Part shown: piece after piece, positions 1 to 5,829 of the stretch | Numbering within the stretch: the stretch's first letter is position 1 | Layout: each line of letters starts with the position of its first letter | DNA from: JAGOTP01 sp964600845 | GTDB lineage: Bacteria > Patescibacteriota > Patescibacteriia > 2-12-FULL-60-25 | Length of the DNA stretch: 6,006 nucleotides | Reading direction: 5' to 3' | Assembly: GCA_964600845.1 (NCBI GenBank) | Contig: CAZRJW010000039.1 | Span: forward strand, 1-6,006 | Position numbers and translations under genes: made by a program | Notes under the pieces: model-generated | Databases searched by the model: none | What the model saw: the letters and a program-made list of their open reading frames with translations, nothing else | Told to the model about the DNA's origin: nothing

Positions 1-662
1 ACCTGCCACGCAATCGGACGCGGAGCGCTCTGCATGAGACCTACAAGAACGTCTCTTCCTTTGTCCTGACTTACTCGTCCCACAAATAAGAGCCTCAGCG
101 GCGTGCCCCAGTCTCGTGTCGTAGGCGCATCAAGCGCAGGCGCGGGGTTCGGAACCACGATGCGCTCACACCCCTGGAACCAGCCACGACGCACATGCGC
201 CTGAAGCAGCCAGTTCGTTGGACTCAGCACCACATCCGGTTGTCCAAAGATCGGCTTGCGTACACACGTTACGACTCGCTGAAGTACAGGCACGGGCTGC
301 TCGTCCCGTAACAGACCGAGCGGATGAAATAGCTGGACATCGTGTAACACATGAAGCCACCGAATTCCCTGCCGTTGAAGAGCAGATGGCGTTCTAAAGC
401 CAGCACCCGTCAGGTTATGCGTGAGGAGCGTCTCAGGCTTCCAATCGAGAATCTCTTTCGCCACTGGGTGAATCCAACCCAAATCTCGTAGATGAAACCC
501 CAGACGTTTCCAGACAGGAAATGCCGTCCATTCTAAAGACGTCGCCCAGACACGGACTTCGTGCCCCTGACGCTGGAGAAGCTCGACCTGCAGAGCCGCT
601 ATCCGTCCCGCACCCCCGCGCGCCTCGGGTGGGTAGGCGTTGGTTAAGACCGCGATGCGCAT
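1..662 (-). CDS. GT4-family glycosyltransferase, N-terminal part (cut by window edge)
   Basis: Probable retaining glycosyltransferase of the GT-B fold, family GT4, moving a sugar from a nucleotide donor to a membrane glycan acceptor in the cytoplasm. The 220 visible codons begin with the first Rossmann strand (MRIAVLTNAYPPE), then the Gly-rich acceptor-side loop GGAGRIA at residues 16-22 and the helix ending QGHEV. LHDV at 106-109 carries a His typical of the GT4 N-domain. The linker into the C-domain is followed by FVGRVSQDKG at 193-202, the usual opening of the donor-binding domain. The EX7E donor motif lies beyond the window, so catalytic competence cannot be judged. Start: ATG at 662-660, directly before the first strand and overlapping the 3' end of the upstream GT4 gene by 19 bp, which suggests translational coupling. 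Only a weak AGG sits right against the ATG. The acceptor and donor sugar are unknown. Confidence 0.9.
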   Translation of the reverse strand, partial: MRIAVLTNAYPPEARGGAGRIAALQVELLQRQGHEVRVWATSLEWTAFPVWKRLGFHLRDLGWIHPVAKEILDWKPETLLTHNLTGAGFRTPSALQRQGIRWLHVLHDVQLFHPLGLLRDEQPVPVLQRVVTCVRKPIFGQPDVVLSPTNWLLQAHVRRGWFQGCERIVVPNPAPALDAPTTRDWGTPLRLLFVGRVSQDKGRDVLVGLMQSAPRPIAWQ

Positions 663-1792
663 ACCTGGTGGTAGGTTTCGATCAAGTGATCCAAATGTTT
701 TTCCTGGTCATAGCGTTCAGCTACCCGCGCGATTCCCTGTGCGGAAAAACCTAACTGCGTTGGCACCCCATTCACAACGTCCCGCATCCGGTGCGCGAGC
801 ACCTCCGCATCCCCCGGCGGAACAAGCCACCCCGTCTTGCCATCCACGACCACCGAACGCACCCCCGGCAAATCAGACGCGATCACAGGCGTCCCACAGG
901 CCTGCGCTTCAACCGCAACCAAGCCAAAGGCTTCTGCACGTGAGGTCGAGGGAAATAACAAGGCGTCTGCCGATCGATACAAACGCGGAAGATCCTTTGT
1001 CTCACAGCGCGGAAGAAAACGCACCTGGGACGAAATATTAAATTCTTTTGCTAAGGCTTCGAATTCTGGCTTCAAGTCTCCGTCACCACGGAGCGCGAGG
1101 CAAGCCGTCGGATCATTCAGGGCTGCCAATGCACGCAACGCAACGGGCACCCCCTTGAAAAGATGGGCACGATCCAATCCACCCACCATCAAAAAGACCG
1201 TCCCCTGTTCTGGTAATCCAAACTGCGCTCGTTCCGCTGGACCTGGCTGGAAGGTGCTTAGATCTACGCCGAAGGGAAGTTCCTGCAAACGCGGATCACG
1301 GCGCCTCACCAACCCTCCAATCGACGAGTCAGCGACATAATCCATTGAAGATACGAAGATCTTTTTTGCTTGCCGTAAAAGCCACGGCTGAATAAACCAG
1401 CGGTGCAGACGTGCAATCGGTTCACGCCAGCCGCCCATGACCGCATCCATATGAAACGTCACCACGACCGGCGTTGAGCGTGGAAGAGCAAGTAAAAATT
1501 CAGCCGTCCCGTAGAACGGGTAATGCAAATGAATCACATCCCAACCAGCCGTGAGGGTTTTTCCGAGGGGTAACCCCGCCGCATTCCCTACACGCCAAAC
1601 AGGCTTCAACGCTTGTACGAATGCTGGCCGCACTACACCCGCTTCTCCACCGATCAATTCAGGGGCGACAAGCAACGCCTCGTGTCCACGGGCACACAAC
1701 CCCTCCACCTCTCGCAACGCGGACATCCCAATCCCCCCGACCTCCGGCGGAGCAAGACACGCGACATGCAACACCCTCAATGACTTAGCCAT
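644..1792 (-). CDS. GT4-family glycosyltransferase
   Basis: Complete 382-aa GT-B glycosyltransferase of family GT4, a normal length for the family. Visible in order: first Rossmann strand LRVLHVA, Gly-rich loop EVGGIGMSAL at about 17-26, the N-domain His in TFHMD (His114), the interdomain FGVDLSTFQP at about 174-183, VGGLDRAHLFKG at 203-214 where many GT4 proteins have a GR..xxKG phosphate-binding segment, RGDGD at about 235-239, and the donor motif EAFGLVAVE, whose two glutamates (287 and 295) match EX7E. It should act at the cytoplasmic face on a lipid-linked glycan; substrates cannot be read from sequence. Start: ATG at 1792-1790, overlapping the DUF2304 stop by 8 bp. The frame stays open to another ATG at 1849, but that would add 19 Lys/Arg-rich residues lying wholly inside the DUF2304 gene and before the natural first strand, so it was rejected. 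No clear Shine-Dalgarno is present, consistent with coupling. Confidence 0.93.
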   Translation of the reverse strand: MAKSLRVLHVACLAPPEVGGIGMSALREVEGLCARGHEALLVAPELIGGEAGVVRPAFVQALKPVWRVGNAAGLPLGKTLTAGWDVIHLHYPFYGTAEFLLALPRSTPVVVTFHMDAVMGGWREPIARLHRWFIQPWLLRQAKKIFVSSMDYVADSSIGGLVRRRDPRLQELPFGVDLSTFQPGPAERAQFGLPEQGTVFLMVGGLDRAHLFKGVPVALRALAALNDPTACLALRGDGDLKPEFEALAKEFNISSQVRFLPRCETKDLPRLYRSADALLFPSTSRAEAFGLVAVEAQACGTPVIASDLPGVRSVVVDGKTGWLVPPGDAEVLAHRMRDVVNGVPTQLGFSAQGIARVAERYDQEKHLDHLIETYHQVCASRS

Positions 1793-2147
1793 GTGAATCC
1801 GTTTTTTGTTCGTCTTTGCTTTTCTTGGGAAGCGCTCGTAAGGCGTCATGGCGCACGAGCTCCGTCAGCGATTTTTCGATTCGATCGTGGACCAAATGCA
1901 GGTGGAAGACGAGTAAGAACAAGACGAACACAGACACATAGACCACCAAGTCGACCCCACGGCCAATCCCTACTAAGTCCGCAAAAAAGGAAGCGATCCC
2001 CGGTAAACAGATCAAGACAGCTGCACCCAACCACACAACTGTCCACGCAACCGCCTCAAACGGTCGAATAGCTTGCTTCGAAGCGCGATACCACGTCAGA
2101 AAGGTGGTTGCCGCGAGAGCAACAAGAAGGAGAACTTGAATCCACAT
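1785..2147 (-). CDS. DUF2304 family small membrane protein
   Basis: A 120-aa protein with three hydrophobic segments, at about residues 2-19, 32-55 and 66-87, and a charged cytoplasmic tail (KKSKDEQK near the C-terminus). The pattern, with GIGRGVDLVVY at 60-70 opening the last helix and a following HDRIEKSL basic/acidic helix, matches my memory of the DUF2304 family (PF10066). DUF2304 proteins commonly sit beside DPM1-like GT2 glycosyltransferases, and are thought to provide membrane anchoring or a helper subunit; no biochemical role is firmly known to me. Here the likely partner GT2 is two genes upstream and lacks its own membrane helices, which fits that idea. It is 9 bp after the preceding gene and overlaps the next GT4 by 8 bp. 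No Shine-Dalgarno is seen, only a run of six T before the ATG. Confidence 0.82.
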   Translation of the reverse strand: MWIQVLLLVALAATTFLTWYRASKQAIRPFEAVAWTVVWLGAAVLICLPGIASFFADLVGIGRGVDLVVYVSVFVLFLLVFHLHLVHDRIEKSLTELVRHDALRALPKKSKDEQKTDSHG

Positions 2148-2156
2148 AAAAAATTG

Positions 2157-2696
2157 TTAGGGCGTAGTCAAAACTCCGTTCGCACGTTCTGGATCTGATC
2201 GATCAAGCACAGCCTGGAGCTGAATAGCGATATTCTTTTCTTCTTCAGATAAATCTAGCAGATACCCCGTTGGAGCGTCCTGAGTCGCATGCTGTGTCTT
2301 TGTCAGCTTCAGCAAACCGCGTGTGAAACGCAATGCCTCCTGCTCATCTACGCGCTCCCCGTCGGTAGCCGCTGCCCCATCCGTGCCAGCGGCAGACGCT
2401 TTCGTTACCAAATCGCGCAAGATCTTTGAATAACGTTCGCCCCCATCCCTACAGGCCGACCAAGCTTCCTCTAGTGCGTACTTCTTCTCTTTGAGCACGT
2501 CTTCAAGCGACGTCTCCCCCTCCTGCCACGCCCGCACCAAATCCACGGGCATATGCACATTTACATAGTGGCCAATCAAAATAACCTGCCCAAAGATTTT
2601 AGCGTTCCATAATCTCTCACGCTCTTCAAGACGAAGCGGTGCTTCCGAGTTCTCGTATGACGGAGCCATTTCGAGGGAACGTTGAAATTTCATCAT
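2157..2696 (-). CDS. Uncharacterised soluble 179-aa protein
   Basis: I do not recognise this protein. It has no signal peptide and no clear membrane helix. It appears mainly alpha-helical and charged: a Glu/Arg-rich helix at about 21-31 (LRLEERERLW), a more hydrophobic stretch FGQVILIGHYVNVHMP at 35-50, a charged helix around 60-100, then an Ala/Gly/Thr/Asp-rich probable linker at about 100-116, followed by another helical part to about 165. The start is well supported: ATG at 2696 has a Shine-Dalgarno AGGA seven bases upstream, the clearest such site in the window, although the second Met (2693) is also possible. It is separated by 9 bp from each neighbour, between a DPM1-like GT2 and the DUF2304 protein that would normally be adjacent. 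This suggests a role tied to that lipid-sugar module, perhaps as a cytoplasmic accessory protein, but that is inference from position only. Confidence 0.75.
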   Translation of the reverse strand: MMKFQRSLEMAPSYENSEAPLRLEERERLWNAKIFGQVILIGHYVNVHMPVDLVRAWQEGETSLEDVLKEKKYALEEAWSACRDGGERYSKILRDLVTKASAAGTDGAAATDGERVDEQEALRFTRGLLKLTKTQHATQDAPTGYLLDLSEEEKNIAIQLQAVLDRSDPERANGVLTTP

Positions 2697-2703
2697 AAGT
2701 GAG

Positions 2704-2707
2704 TCCT
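2704..2707 (-). promoter_or_regulatory. Shine-Dalgarno site for the 179-aa gene
   Basis: AGGA on the minus strand lies seven bases before the ATG at 2696-2694 and overlaps the TAG stop (2708-2706) of the upstream GT2 gene. This supports the chosen start and implies that ribosomes finishing the GT2 can reinitiate here. It is the only well-placed purine-rich site among the eight visible start codons. Confidence 0.6.
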
Positions 2708-3383
2708 ATTTTCTAAATGAACCAATCAACAGATGCCAGACGACGCGCAAGGCTCCCCCACGCCACTGCCCCTTCGCCATCGTTTCCTTTGAATAGCGGA
2801 CTTCCACCGGAACCTCTTTCCAGCGAAATCGGTACGTGACTGCTCGTAAAATTTCAGAGCAATGCGCCATCCGATCCTGTTGAAAATCGAGCTTACGGCC
2901 TGCGTCTGCATGAAACGCGCGTAAACCCGTTTGCGGATCTGTGACATGCGAAGGGATGCCTAGCACAAAAATATTGAAGAGACGGATCCCGACCATGAGC
3001 ACACGTCGCTTCAGGGGCATCCCGACCGCTTTGATCCCCATGAAGCGCGAACCAAACACGACGTCTGCCTCCCCTTCTACAATCGGTTTGAGAAGCGCGG
3101 GAATGTACGAAGGATCATGCTGACCATCGGCATCGATGTGTACAATGTATTCCGCTCCCATCTGAAGCGCGGCCAAGGTCCCTGTTTTTAAGGCGGCTCC
3201 CTGACCACGATTAATCACGTGCCGGAGCACAAACGCACCGCCTTTTTCTGCCTCTTCCGCCGTCCCGTCATGCGACCCGTCATCGACGACGATTACGCGC
3301 TCTACATACGGCAAACACGCCTCAACCGAGGCGCGCACGCGCGGAACTTCACGGAAGGCTGCAATGACAGCAAAAACTCGCAT
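2706..3383 (-). CDS. GT2-family glycosyltransferase, DPM1/GtrB-like (probable polyprenyl-phosphate sugar synthase)
   Basis: A 225-aa GT-A fold family 2 glycosyltransferase expected to transfer a sugar from a nucleotide donor to a polyprenyl phosphate at the cytoplasmic face. Motifs: first strand MRVFAVIAAFRE; nucleotide-binding VVDDGSHDGT with the Asp pair at 34-35; RGQGAALKTG at about 60-69, typical of the dolichyl-phosphate mannose synthase group; metal-binding DADGQHDP with Asp84 and Asp86; FGSRFMG at about 110-116; TDPQTGLRAF at 148-157. It ends without the C-terminal transmembrane pair found in GtrB-type enzymes, so membrane attachment is probably peripheral or through the DUF2304 protein encoded two genes downstream. 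Start: ATG at 3383-3381, exactly at the first beta strand. The frame stays open to 3467, but the extra 28 residues would overlap the ATPase gene and precede the fold. The gap from the upstream stop is 32 bp, with only AGGGG 14 bases before the ATG. The sugar is unknown. Confidence 0.93.
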   Translation of the reverse strand: MRVFAVIAAFREVPRVRASVEACLPYVERVIVVDDGSHDGTAEEAEKGGAFVLRHVINRGQGAALKTGTLAALQMGAEYIVHIDADGQHDPSYIPALLKPIVEGEADVVFGSRFMGIKAVGMPLKRRVLMVGIRLFNIFVLGIPSHVTDPQTGLRAFHADAGRKLDFQQDRMAHCSEILRAVTYRFRWKEVPVEVRYSKETMAKGQWRGGALRVVWHLLIGSFRK

Positions 3384-3415
3384 GGAACAAACAGTAGCCC
3401 CTGGAAGCGAGACGT

Positions 3416-4435
3416 TCAAGCTTCCTCCTCTTTTTTGATAGCGGGGCGCAAACGGTGCTCGTGCCACTGACGCGCAACTTCGTTCACGTCCTCAATCCCA
3501 ACAATCGGGGTATCACCTGGACATTCCGCGCTCACTTGAGCGGAAGCTTGATGCAATAAGCCGAGTGCAGCTCCGTGTGTCTTCTCGGATGTTTCAAGCG
3601 CCACCTTGGCACACGCCTCATCGACAATATCGAAGGCCTTGTCTGGCAAGAAACGATCTTTTACGAATTTCATCGAGGCATCGACTGCCGCTTCAACTGT
3701 TTGCTTTGGAATACAGACATTGTGGAACTTCTCGTACGAAGGCTTTGCCCCCTGAACAATCGCAACAGCTGTATCACGAGACGGCTCTTCCACGAGCACG
3801 GGCTGAAAACGACGATCAATTGCTCCGTCCGGTTTCAGGTACTTTTCATATTCGCGCCACGTCGTCGCTCCCACCACCTGCAAGTCTCCACGCGAAAGCG
3901 CTGGTTTCAAAATATCGGCCAAATCAAGCGAGCCTTCGCTCCCACGCGCTTGCTGAATCATATGCAACTCGTCGATAAACAAGATGACTTCACGTTCACG
4001 CTGTTCAAGCGACTGTAGCAAGCCGCGCAAGCGACTTTCCAACTCTCCACGATATTTGGTTCCGGCCATCAAATCTCCCAAATTCAGCGCTAACACCTTT
4101 TTTCCCTTGAACTGCTCCGGCACATCTCCACTCACAATCCGTTGCGCCAGACCTTCAACGACCGCCGTTTTTCCAACGCCCGGCTCCCCAATCAAGAGCG
4201 GGTTATTTTTCGATTTACGAGCAATGACATGCAACACACGTTCAATGGACGCATCCATTCCAACGACATGCGCAAGCTTCCCTTGGCGAGCAAGCTCTGT
4301 GAGATCGGTCGTGAATGAGCCTTCTTTTGCTTCAGGCTTTTTTCGCTGCGAGAGATAAAGATAAATTCCGAACAATACGATAAAACAAATGACCGCAACG
4401 ATCGCCGGAGAAGGAGCGCCTGAAGGAACAGCCAT
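3416..4435 (-). CDS. Membrane-anchored Clp/Hsp100-type AAA+ ATPase with a single (D1) domain
   Basis: A 339-aa protein combining one N-terminal transmembrane helix (about 10-29, followed by RKK, predicting an outside N-terminus and cytoplasmic ATPase) with a ClpB/ClpC-like first AAA+ domain. Motifs: HVVGMDASIERVLHV at about 56-70, Walker A GEPGVGKT at 83-90, pore-loop AGTKYRGELESRL with Tyr128, Walker B ILFIDELH with Asp155/Glu156, sensor-1 region GATTWREYEKY, arginine fingers DRRFQPV at 207-213, and LPDKAFDIVDEA at 263-274 in the small subdomain. After that a short segment replaces the usual coiled-coil M domain, then IEDVNEVARQW resembles the linker that normally leads into D2, where the protein stops. 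The Clp N-domain and D2 are absent (typical relatives exceed 800 aa). No ClpP-docking loop is recognisable, as it would be in D2. It should hydrolyse ATP and thread or remodel proteins near the membrane; the target is unknown. It starts 7 bp after the small membrane protein gene. Confidence 0.93.
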   Translation of the reverse strand: MAVPSGAPSPAIVAVICFIVLFGIYLYLSQRKKPEAKEGSFTTDLTELARQGKLAHVVGMDASIERVLHVIARKSKNNPLLIGEPGVGKTAVVEGLAQRIVSGDVPEQFKGKKVLALNLGDLMAGTKYRGELESRLRGLLQSLEQREREVILFIDELHMIQQARGSEGSLDLADILKPALSRGDLQVVGATTWREYEKYLKPDGAIDRRFQPVLVEEPSRDTAVAIVQGAKPSYEKFHNVCIPKQTVEAAVDASMKFVKDRFLPDKAFDIVDEACAKVALETSEKTHGAALGLLHQASAQVSAECPGDTPIVGIEDVNEVARQWHEHRLRPAIKKEEEA

Positions 4436-4442
4436 ACCCCGC

Positions 4443-4757
4443 TTAGAAGCCCTTCAGATTCACCTCTTTCTTCATCATGACCTCGTTATCATTGATCATC
4501 ATTCCATTCACATCTTTTACTTCTGGATCAATGGGACGTGGCTTCTCCTCTTCAATCACCGGCGTGTCTCCAAGCGGACGATAGAGCGTCTCTGGCATGA
4601 CGGCGTAGCCTGGCGTCAGGTAGTTCATGTCCTTCATTTTGCGCTTTGCCGAGAACCCAAAGAACACCATGGCAGCGACAGCAACTCCACCCAAAACAGC
4701 AAACGCGACAACGGTCTTATTCGAGGTAGAGGTGGAGGTAGGGGTAAGTGTAGGCAT
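4443..4757 (-). CDS. Small single-pass membrane protein of unknown function
   Basis: A 104-aa protein I cannot assign to a family. The N-terminal 14 residues are Thr/Ser/Pro rich (MPTLTPTSTSTS), followed by a hydrophobic helix at about 15-35 (with the Gly/Ala-rich VLGGVAVAAM) and a basic cluster AKRKMK at 37-42. The positive-inside rule predicts the N-terminus outside and a cytoplasmic tail of about 65 residues with a Pro/acidic stretch (IEEEKPRPIDPEV) and several Met near the end. It lacks a cleavage site or lipobox Cys, so it is probably an integral anchor rather than a secreted protein. It ends 7 bp before the membrane-tethered ATPase, with the same predicted orientation, which makes a partner, adaptor or substrate-presenting role for that ATPase a reasonable guess. 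The only in-frame ATG is at 4757; no Shine-Dalgarno is visible. It is likely real because it fills its space in the operon exactly and has coherent protein-like features. Confidence 0.75.
   Translation of the reverse strand: MPTLTPTSTSTSNKTVVAFAVLGGVAVAAMVFFGFSAKRKMKDMNYLTPGYAVMPETLYRPLGDTPVIEEEKPRPIDPEVKDVNGMMINDNEVMMKKEVNLKGF
4726..4756 (-). repeat. Short pyrimidine-rich degenerate repeat at the gene start
   Basis: The coding strand from just after the ATG is made of repeated ACC/TCT/ACC-like pyrimidine triplets and encodes the alternating Thr/Ser/Pro tail of the small membrane protein. It is a low-complexity stretch about 30 bases long, liable to change length by slippage in multiples of three without breaking the frame. 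No exact long repeat is present. Confidence 0.4.
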
Positions 4758-4760
4758 ATG

Positions 4761-4790
4761 GAGGGTAGATGGGCCTATAGTAACACCCTC
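4761..4790 (-). other. Possible intercistronic hairpin before the small membrane protein gene
   Basis: On the transcribed strand GAGGGT (4790-4785, starting at the last base of the upstream TAG stop) can pair perfectly with ACCCTC (4766-4761), leaving an 18-base loop. It ends three bases before the ATG at 4757. It has no U-run, so it is not a normal terminator. It could stabilise a processed end or affect initiation, but a six-pair stem with a large loop may arise by chance. Confidence 0.25.
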
Positions 4791-5812
4791 TACGGCTTCC
4801 GGAAACTCAGCAGCGATTTATGCGACATCGTGTATTCAATCGTTCGCTTCAAACCATCATCTAAGGTCACAAGTGGAATCCAGCCCAGTTGATCCTTCGA
4901 TTTTGTCATATCCGGCAATCCAAGCTGGGACATGAACAGCAGCGCTGGTTTGAAGGTAATTTTTGAAACCGACCCGGTCATTTCAATCAGCCGCTGCGCC
5001 ACATCAATTAACGGAATATCAATATCGCTTCCCAGGTTCACTACTTGCACTTCTGCTGGTGCTTGCATCAATTTCCTCATCCCGTCTACAACATCGCCTA
5101 CATAGACGAGGGATGTCTTGAAGGTCTCATCGCCATACAGCTCGAGATCTTTTGCGTCTAAGGCGTTTGTAATGAAATCCGGAATCATCTGCCCATCGTA
5201 GAGCGGCATACGTGGACCGTAGGTGCGGAAAATGCGCGCGATGCGAATATCGAGTCCATGGACGTTGCGATAGGTCACGCAACAACTTTCCGCAAAGCGC
5301 TTGCCTTCGTCATAGCAGGCACGCGGCGAAAGCAGATCAGAGGTCCCGAATTCGTCTTCTTTGAAGCTATGCCCATCTTCTGGACGAGGCCCGTAGACAA
5401 CAGAGCTGGAGGCAAACAAGACCTTTGACCGATAGCGCACCGCGACATCAAGCGCATACTTCATCCCAAGCGAGTTCGCATACAACGTCTGCATGCGATA
5501 TTGATCGAATTTTTTTGGGCTTGTCGGACACGCCAAGTGATAGATCTCTTGGATCCCCTGGAATTTCACCTTGAAGCGCGTGAGTTCTGGGAATTGTTCT
5601 GGATCAAACGGGGTGTTGATATCATGCCGAATGAACTCAAAGTCCGGATGCTTCAGGAGATGGTTGATATTCTCAACATCACTGGTGGTGAAATTGTCCA
5701 AACAAATCACGCGACAATCTTGAAGCAAACGCTCACACAGATGCGAGCCGATGAAACCAGCACCACCCGTCACGAGGACGTTTTTCTTTTCAAAGACAGG
5801 AGCTTCGGGCAT
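4790..5812 (-). CDS. UXS-like NAD-dependent SDR (sugar-nucleotide epimerase/decarboxylase family) with altered active site
   Basis: A 340-aa extended short-chain dehydrogenase closest in overall pattern to UDP-glucuronate decarboxylases. Visible: NAD-binding VLVTGGAGFIGSHL (Gly motif 16-22), LDNFTT at 38-43, YHLACPTSP at 91-99, FASSSVVYG at 133-141, SPRACYDEGKR with the catalytic Tyr167/Lys171 pair, ARIFRTYGPRM at 192-202, then DGQMIPDFI, LYGDETFKTSLVYVGDVVDG, VNLGS, and the C-terminal LGWIPLVTLDDGL. Compared with canonical UXS motifs as I remember them, Glu of SEVYG is Val138, Asn of RIFNTYGP is Arg196, and the Arg of QTRSF aligns with Thr233 (Lys232 beside it). NAD-dependent C4 oxidation is plausible, but decarboxylation is doubtful; an epimerase or related activity is possible. 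Start: ATG at 5812, with NAD strand at residue 11. A TTG at 5833, overlapping the upstream TGA stop, would add seven residues and cannot be excluded. No Shine-Dalgarno supports either start. Confidence 0.9.
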   Translation of the reverse strand: MPEAPVFEKKNVLVTGGAGFIGSHLCERLLQDCRVICLDNFTTSDVENINHLLKHPDFEFIRHDINTPFDPEQFPELTRFKVKFQGIQEIYHLACPTSPKKFDQYRMQTLYANSLGMKYALDVAVRYRSKVLFASSSVVYGPRPEDGHSFKEDEFGTSDLLSPRACYDEGKRFAESCCVTYRNVHGLDIRIARIFRTYGPRMPLYDGQMIPDFITNALDAKDLELYGDETFKTSLVYVGDVVDGMRKLMQAPAEVQVVNLGSDIDIPLIDVAQRLIEMTGSVSKITFKPALLFMSQLGLPDMTKSKDQLGWIPLVTLDDGLKRTIEYTMSHKSLLSFRKP

Positions 5813-5829
5813 AAGAAAGGATAATGAAA

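Noticed and set aside
1793..1849. 19-residue N-terminal extension of the GT4 gene
   Set aside because: It lies within the DUF2304 coding region, is lysine-rich without family similarity, and the Rossmann strand begins just after the ATG at 1792.
2148..2156. T-run after the 179-aa gene as a transcription terminator
   Set aside because: No stable GC-rich stem precedes the six T, and the next gene starts at once, so it is better read as a short AT-rich spacer.
3416..3418. TGA read as an amino acid (Gracilibacteria-type code)
   Set aside because: TGA here and at 5830-5832 occurs at natural protein ends, and no in-frame TGA lies inside any conserved domain, so the standard code fits.
3384..3467. 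28-residue N-terminal extension of the GT2 gene
   Set aside because: It overlaps the 3' end of the ATPase gene, and the GT-A fold begins exactly at the ATG at 3383.
3416..4435. ATPase as a frameshifted full-length ClpB/ClpC
   Set aside because: The bases after its stop code for the GT2 with only a 32-bp gap, and no D2 motifs appear in any frame downstream.
4389..4892. Plus-strand open frames across this and other gene bodies (for example 640-1041 and 3575-4018)
   Set aside because: They lie opposite genes with clear conserved motifs, have low-complexity or Arg/Pro/Ser-biased translations, and match no family I recognise.
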